A stretch of DNA of 64,000 bases from positions 1 through 64,000 of the forward strand of contig JANQMH010000131.1 in assembly GCA_028280195.1 (NCBI GenBank), written 5' to 3'. Below are positions 59,489 through 64,000 of the stretch, piece after piece. A program made the translations under genes and the position numbers. The stretch's first letter is position 1; the number at the start of each line of letters is the position of its first letter. The stretch is from Exilibacterium sp. Lineage in GTDB: Bacteria; Pseudomonadota; Gammaproteobacteria; Pseudomonadales; Cellvibrionaceae. The notes beneath the pieces are model-generated. The model worked only from the letters and a program-made list of their open reading frames with translations. It made no database searches and was not told the DNA's origin.

Positions 59489-60202
59489 ATGGTTACAATC
59501 AGTACCCGCAAGTTTACCTTGAGCCGCGCTTTCTCACCCCGCATACTGCTGATTGCGGTGCTGCTGGGCCTGCAGGCCTGCACCTCGGTGGTGATCGATG
59601 AAGACCGCCGCGGCAATGCCGAACTGGACGGCAACGAATCGGTGGTGGTGCTGGGCCGGCGCCATGCCAGCGACTACGAGACCGAGCCCGACCTGATCAG
59701 CTGTATCGGCGATACCCTCGCCGGCGGCTCCAAGGGCATCAATGTGATTGGCGAGCGGGACTTCGTCGACGAGTTCTACCCCTGGTTCGAACCGCGTACC
59801 GCCCCCATGAAAGTCAGGGACCTGAACCGCGTGCTCAACCAGGAACACCTGGCCAAGGCGGTCGAGAATCACAACGTGCGCTATATCATCTGGGTCGACG
59901 GCAATACCGAGACCACCAGCAGCGCCGGCTCCATCGGCTGTTCCATCGGTACCGGCGGCGCCGGCTGCTTCGGCTTCGGCACCTGGGACAAGGAGTCCGA
60001 TTACGAAGTCACGGTATGGGACTATAAAAACCTGAAAACCATGGGCAAGATCAGCGCCGACGCCTCCGGCACCTCCTATATGCCGGCGGTAGTGATCCCG
60101 ATTCCGATCATCGCCCGGGTCCAGGCCAGCGCCTGCAAGGGCATAGGCCAGCAGTTGCGCTCCTTTCTAAAGCCGGATGAGGTGGCGTCTTCAGGGCGCT
60201 GA
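59489..60202 (+). CDS. Lipoprotein of unknown function
   Basis: 237 residues. Lipobox LGLQAC. The mature domain (SVVVLGRRHASDYETEPDLI, VRYIIWVDGNTE, YEVTVWDYKNLKTMGKISAD) suggests a nucleotide-free alpha/beta fold like those of TolB-N or CsgG-type lipoproteins, not assignable with certainty. Four cysteines in the mature part (ISCIGD, GCSIGTGGAGC, SACKG) may form disulfides. A 223-bp gap before it, with TATA-rich sequence near 59325, could hold a separate promoter. Confidence 0.72.
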   Translation: MVTISTRKFTLSRAFSPRILLIAVLLGLQACTSVVIDEDRRGNAELDGNESVVVLGRRHASDYETEPDLISCIGDTLAGGSKGINVIGERDFVDEFYPWFEPRTAPMKVRDLNRVLNQEHLAKAVENHNVRYIIWVDGNTETTSSAGSIGCSIGTGGAGCFGFGTWDKESDYEVTVWDYKNLKTMGKISADASGTSYMPAVVIPIPIIARVQASACKGIGQQLRSFLKPDEVASSGR

Positions 60203-60295
60203 GCCGCCCCCGGGGTAGCGCCGCCGCAGCGTACGCATATATTGGTGATTTTTATTGTCTAACAACCCTGTACACGCTCCCTGAGGAAGGAAACC

Positions 60296-61765
60296 GTGCC
60301 TGTTACCCGATCACTCCTATGCGCCGGTCTGGTGCTGGCTGCCCTGCTGAGCAGCTCCTGCGCCATCAATCCCGCCACCGGAACCCCAAACCTGGTGCTG
60401 ATGTCCGAAAAAGAGGAAATCCGCATCGGCAAGGAGATGCACGAGAAAATCCTCGAGGGCACCCCCATCTATAAGGACGAGAAACTGCAGGCCTATATCG
60501 ACGAAATCGGCCAGCGCGTGGCCGCCGCCAGCGACCGGCCCGAGCTGACATACTACTTCACCATTATCGACAGCCCCGATATCAACGCCTTTGCGCTGCC
60601 CGGCGGCTATATCTATATCAACCGCGGCCTGATCGGCTACCTCAACACGGAGGCGCAGCTGGCGGCGGTACTGGCCCACGAAGTCGGGCATGTCACCGCA
60701 CGCCATGCGGTGCGGCAGAGAACCGCCGCCGCCGGCGCCGGCGCGCTGTCGGTACTGTCGGTGCTGGCCACCCGCAGCACCGTAGTGGGAGATGTCACCA
60801 ATCTTTGGAGCACCGCAGCGGTGAGAGGCTACGGCCGCGAAATGGAGCTGGAGGCCGACGGCTTCGGCGCCCAGTATCTCTTCAACAGCGGCTATGATCC
60901 CAATGCCATGGCCGAGGTAATCGGTGTACTGAAAGATCAGGAAAAATACGCCCGCCGCCTCGCCCGCGCCAAAGGCAAGGAAATCCAGACTTACCACGGC
61001 GTCTTTTCCACCCACCCGCGCAACGACAAGCGCCTCAAAGAGGTGATCGCCAAGGCCGGCACCCTGCCGGAAAACAGCAAGGCTGTCACCAACGAGGAAA
61101 CTTTCCGCGAGAAAATCAACGGCCTGGTATACGGCACCAACTACATGCCTGCTGCCGAAAAGCCCGAGGAACCGAACCGCTTTACCCACAACCGGCTCGG
61201 CTTTACCCTGCTGTTCCCGGAGGCCTGGCAGGTGGAGAACACCCGCTCGGCGATTGTCGCGGCACCGGAGGACAAAAGCGCCGAGTTGCGCCTGGGTGTG
61301 GCGCGCCTGCGCGAACAGGTGCGGCCGGATCAGTACATCCGCAAAAACATGGGCATAGCGCTGCTGACAAAATCCGAGCCCTTTACCCAGGCCGGTATGA
61401 TCGGCCATATGGGTATCAGACCCGCCGATGACCAGCAGGCCCACCCCAGCCGCATCGCGGTACTGTTCCGGGGCAGCCGCGTCTATACCTTCGAGGGCAG
61501 AGTGCAGGCGCCGCAGGAGGGCGTCGACTACGACACGCTGTTCATAGATGCCATACGCACCTTCCGCCCTGCCCGCCGTGCCAGAAGTACGCCCAACACA
61601 TCGAAAAAGATAGAGTATGTGCGCGCCAACCAACAAACCACTTATGCCGCCCTGGCACGCTATACCGGCCTGGGAGAATACGGCGAGCAACAGCTGCGCC
61701 TGCTCAACGGCCACTACCCCCTGGGCGAGCCCCAACCCGGCGACTGGATAAAGATCGTTCGCTGA
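60296..61765 (+). CDS. M48 family metalloprotease lipoprotein
   Basis: 489 residues, GTG start after GAGGAAGG. Lipobox LSSSC. Zinc motif HEVGH in VLAHEVGHVTARHA and the third ligand in EMELEADGFGAQYL are intact. The C-terminal part resembles the LysM-like end of BepA/YfgC-type proteases (AEEQLRLLNG-like GEQQLRLLNGHYP). Such enzymes remove misfolded outer membrane proteins. It could be independent of the VWA cluster or be its quality-control protease. Confidence 0.9.
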   Translation: MPVTRSLLCAGLVLAALLSSSCAINPATGTPNLVLMSEKEEIRIGKEMHEKILEGTPIYKDEKLQAYIDEIGQRVAAASDRPELTYYFTIIDSPDINAFALPGGYIYINRGLIGYLNTEAQLAAVLAHEVGHVTARHAVRQRTAAAGAGALSVLSVLATRSTVVGDVTNLWSTAAVRGYGREMELEADGFGAQYLFNSGYDPNAMAEVIGVLKDQEKYARRLARAKGKEIQTYHGVFSTHPRNDKRLKEVIAKAGTLPENSKAVTNEETFREKINGLVYGTNYMPAAEKPEEPNRFTHNRLGFTLLFPEAWQVENTRSAIVAAPEDKSAELRLGVARLREQVRPDQYIRKNMGIALLTKSEPFTQAGMIGHMGIRPADDQQAHPSRIAVLFRGSRVYTFEGRVQAPQEGVDYDTLFIDAIRTFRPARRARSTPNTSKKIEYVRANQQTTYAALARYTGLGEYGEQQLRLLNGHYPLGEPQPGDWIKIVR

Positions 61766-61927
61766 CCGGCAAAAGCCGTTCAGCAAAGCCTGATCTCTAC
61801 AGTCCGCTGCCCACCTGACCGCAGTCGAACTGCGCCGGCAGACTTGCCGCGCCTTTCCCGGCCAAGCGGCATCTTTCACGGCTAAAACAGGCGTTGCCTT
61901 GATGCAGCCCATGGCAATGCGGACCGA

Positions 61928-61945
61928 TTTCATTTTCAAATGAAA
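61928..61945. promoter_or_regulatory. Palindrome upstream of feoA, candidate Fur or other iron-responsive operator
   Basis: TTTCATTT and AAATGAAA, perfect inverted arms around TC, 74 bp before the feoA start, followed by ACGATTTGTATTT. AT-rich palindromes of this kind precede many Fur-controlled genes, but match to the 19-bp Fur consensus is only partial. Confidence 0.4.
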
Positions 61946-62018
61946 ACGATTTGTATTTGGGATGCATTATCTTTTACACTTGACGACTGCCGTAACCTCC
62001 CCGTTTTCCGAGCGACCT

Positions 62019-62249
62019 ATGACCCTAGCCGACCTGTCCGCCCGCAACCCCTGCCGCATTACCGGATTCAAACAACATCGGCAGGCCACCGGCCTCGGCC
62101 GCCTGCAAAGCCTCGGCGTGGTAACCGGCGCCTGTGCCGAAGTGCTGCGGGTAGCGCCGCTGGGGGACCCCCTGCAAGTCGATATCGAGGGCACCCTGCT
62201 CAGCATCCGCCGGCGCGATGCGCGCCATATCGAAGTGGAACCACTGTGA
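62019..62249 (+). CDS. feoA: FeoA
   Basis: 76 residues from the ATG at 62019, an SH3-like domain with ITGFKQHRQATGLGRLQSLGV and the closing IRRRDARHIEVEPL. It assists FeoB in Fe(II) uptake. Its stop overlaps the GTG start of feoB (GTGA), so translation is coupled. The Fe(II) route complements the siderophore locus at the other end of the window. Confidence 0.94.
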   Translation: MTLADLSARNPCRITGFKQHRQATGLGRLQSLGVVTGACAEVLRVAPLGDPLQVDIEGTLLSIRRRDARHIEVEPL

Positions 62250-64000
62250 GTCAACGGGTGATAGCCCTGGCGGGCAATCCCAACTGCGGCAAAACCACCG
62301 TCTTCAATGCCCTCACCGGCGCCCGCCAGAAAGTCGCCAACTGGGCCGGCGTCACCGTGGAAAAAAAGACCGGGCGCCTGCAACTGCAGCACCTGCACGC
62401 ACAGCTGGTGGATCTGCCGGGCGTTTACTCGCTGCACTCGGAAGACCAGGGCCTGGATGAGCAAATTGCCCGCGACTATATCTGCGGCAACACCATCTGC
62501 GGCAACACCGCCGGCGGGTCGCGGGACAGCGAGGGGCGGCCACCCGACCTGATTCTGAACGTGGTCGACGCCGCCAACCTCAAGCGCCACCTGCTACTGA
62601 CCCACGAGCTCATCGAAACCGGCGTGCCGGTCATCGTATTGCTGAATATGATCGATGTGGCGCAGCAGCAGGGGATATCCATCGAGGTAAGTGCCCTGGA
62701 GCAAAGCCTCGGCGTACCGGTCATTGCCCTGGTGGCGCGCCGCGGCGACAGTATCGCCCGCTTGAAACAGCGCCTGCTGCCGCTGCTTGAAGACACCGCC
62801 GCGCCGGCGCGCAGTGCCGCGGCACCAAATCCGGCACCGCGGGCTGACCTGGCGCAGCGCTTCGACGCCATTCGCCGGCAGACCCGGGGGGTGGTCGTGC
62901 AGCGCAGCGGCGCCGGCGGCCTGACGCGGAGCATCGATGCGGTAGTGCTCAACCGCTGGCTCGGCATCCCCATCTTTCTGTTGATGATGTATCTGATGTT
63001 TACCCTGGCCATCAATCTGGGCGCGGTGTTTATCGACTTCTTCGATATTCTGCTGGGAGCCCTGCTGGTGGACGGCTTCGGCGCCCTGCTGGCCGCGCTC
63101 GGCGCGCCCGCCTGGCTGATCACCCTGCTGGCCGACGGTCTCGGCGGCGGCATCCAGCTGGTGGCGACCTTTATCCCGGTGATCGGCTTTCTCTATCTGT
63201 GCCTGAGTCTGCTGGAGGACTCCGGCTATACGGCCCGCGCCGCTTTTGTCGTCGACCGCCTGATGAGCCGCATCGGCCTGCCGGGAAATGCCTTCGTGCC
63301 GCTGATTGTCGGCTTCGGCTGCAATGTGCCCTCGGTCATGGCGGCGCGCACCATGAGCCGCCAGCAGGACCGCCTGCTCACCATCGCCATGACACCCTTT
63401 ATGTCCTGTGGTGCCAGGCTTACCGTTTACGCCCTGTTTGCGGCAGCGTTCTTTCCGCACAACGGTTCCTTCATCGTCTTCGCGCTCTATCTGTTCGGCA
63501 TCGCCATGGCGGTGCTGACCGGCTGGCTGTTTCGCGCCACACTGTTCAGCGGCCGGGCTTCACCCTCTTTCCAGGAAATGCCCGCCTACCACAGCCCGAC
63601 TCTGCGCAATATCCTCACCACCACCTGGCACCGGCTGAGCGGCTTCGTGCGCCGCGCCGGCAGCACCATTGTCAAAGTGGTCGTGGTGCTGACCCTGATC
63701 AACTCCATCAGCCTCGACGGCAGCTTCGGCCACCGCGACAGCGAGCAGTCGCTGCTGAGTGTTATCGGCCGCACTCTGACACCGGTGCTGGCGCCGATCG
63801 GCGTGGCAGAGGACAACTGGCCGGCAACGGTTGGGGTGTTTACCGGCATTTTCGCCAAGGAGGCCGTGGTGGGTACCCTGGATGCGCTCTACCAGGATGC
63901 CGCCGGCATTGCCGGCGCCGATGCCGGAGAGCTGGACCTGGTCGCGCAGGCCGGCGCCGCATTCAGATCGATTGCCGACAATATGGCCGACCTCGGCAAC
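62246..64000 (+). CDS. feoB: Ferrous iron transporter FeoB, 3' end outside window
   Basis: About 585 residues in the window. G-protein domain with GNPNCGKTT (G1), DLPGVYSL (G3) and NMID (G4), then membrane segments from about 235 with the conserved GFGCNVPSVMAARTM and TPFMSCGARL motifs carrying cysteines in the proposed pore. The spacer between G3 and G4 contains a short insertion repeating CGNT. GTG start overlaps feoA. It moves Fe(II) across the inner membrane. Confidence 0.97.
   Translation, partial: MSQRVIALAGNPNCGKTTVFNALTGARQKVANWAGVTVEKKTGRLQLQHLHAQLVDLPGVYSLHSEDQGLDEQIARDYICGNTICGNTAGGSRDSEGRPPDLILNVVDAANLKRHLLLTHELIETGVPVIVLLNMIDVAQQQGISIEVSALEQSLGVPVIALVARRGDSIARLKQRLLPLLEDTAAPARSAAAPNPAPRADLAQRFDAIRRQTRGVVVQRSGAGGLTRSIDAVVLNRWLGIPIFLLMMYLMFTLAINLGAVFIDFFDILLGALLVDGFGALLAALGAPAWLITLLADGLGGGIQLVATFIPVIGFLYLCLSLLEDSGYTARAAFVVDRLMSRIGLPGNAFVPLIVGFGCNVPSVMAARTMSRQQDRLLTIAMTPFMSCGARLTVYALFAAAFFPHNGSFIVFALYLFGIAMAVLTGWLFRATLFSGRASPSFQEMPAYHSPTLRNILTTTWHRLSGFVRRAGSTIVKVVVVLTLINSISLDGSFGHRDSEQSLLSVIGRTLTPVLAPIGVAEDNWPATVGVFTGIFAKEAVVGTLDALYQDAAGIAGADAGELDLVAQAGAAFRSIADNMADLGN

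Overview
The window comes from the chromosome of a GC-rich Gammaproteobacterium. The conserved run tilS-pyrG-kdsA-eno-ftsB-ispD-ispF-truD-pcm-nlpD-rpoS, the mutS-fdxA pair, and a lipoprotein with a long mixed-codon polyserine linker fit a marine relative of the Cellvibrionales. That placement is inference from gene order and sequence style; no database was searched.

Layout. 1-5 kb (minus): the start of an aryl-acid NRPS (AMP ligase, carrier, heterocyclization domain, start of a second adenylation domain) and a salicylate synthase, so a salicylate-type siderophore locus with a Fur-like site upstream. 5.9-7.4 kb: a vanadium-haloperoxidase/PAP2-fold secreted protein. 7.5-13 kb: an AT-richer island with a decayed tyrosine integrase, a Fic protein, a frameshifted HsdM-type methylase and an Mrr-type nuclease. 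13.3-16.3 kb: mutS and fdxA. 16.4-19.9 kb: an R-specific beta-oxidation pair (SDR and MaoC) divergent from a regulator made of two fused TetR units, then a histidine phosphatase. 20-31.7 kb (minus): the rpoS to tilS housekeeping run, which lacks surE. 31.8-37 kb: S9 peptidase, greB and a GGDEF-EAL protein whose 3' end runs into twelve GGGAAAA units. 37-45.6 kb (minus except one gene): SDR, acyl-CoA dehydrogenase, aromatic aminotransferase, a shikimate-kinase-like protein, a DUF2807 protein (plus), purU, a fatty acid desaturase and a branched-chain aminotransferase.

46.4-60.2 kb (plus) is the most interesting part: eleven co-directional genes that appear to encode an uncharacterised envelope machine. 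It has a MotA/TolQ/ExbB-family channel protein, two von Willebrand A proteins each with one N-terminal membrane helix carrying an ExbD/TolR-like aspartate, an actin/Hsp70-like protein, a PEGA-repeat protein with a SUMF1-type domain lacking catalytic cysteines, TPR proteins, a small secreted protein and four lipoproteins. Residue spacing in the channel protein (T189, T222) equals that of ExbB T148/T181, which supports a proton-driven stator whose periplasmic heads are VWA domains. An M48 lipoprotein protease and feoAB follow.

A second theme is short tandem repeats of 7 or 14 bp that begin in or just after stop codons at five places (3.5, 37.0, 54.3, 55.1 and 56.5 kb). No tRNA, rRNA or CRISPR array was seen.
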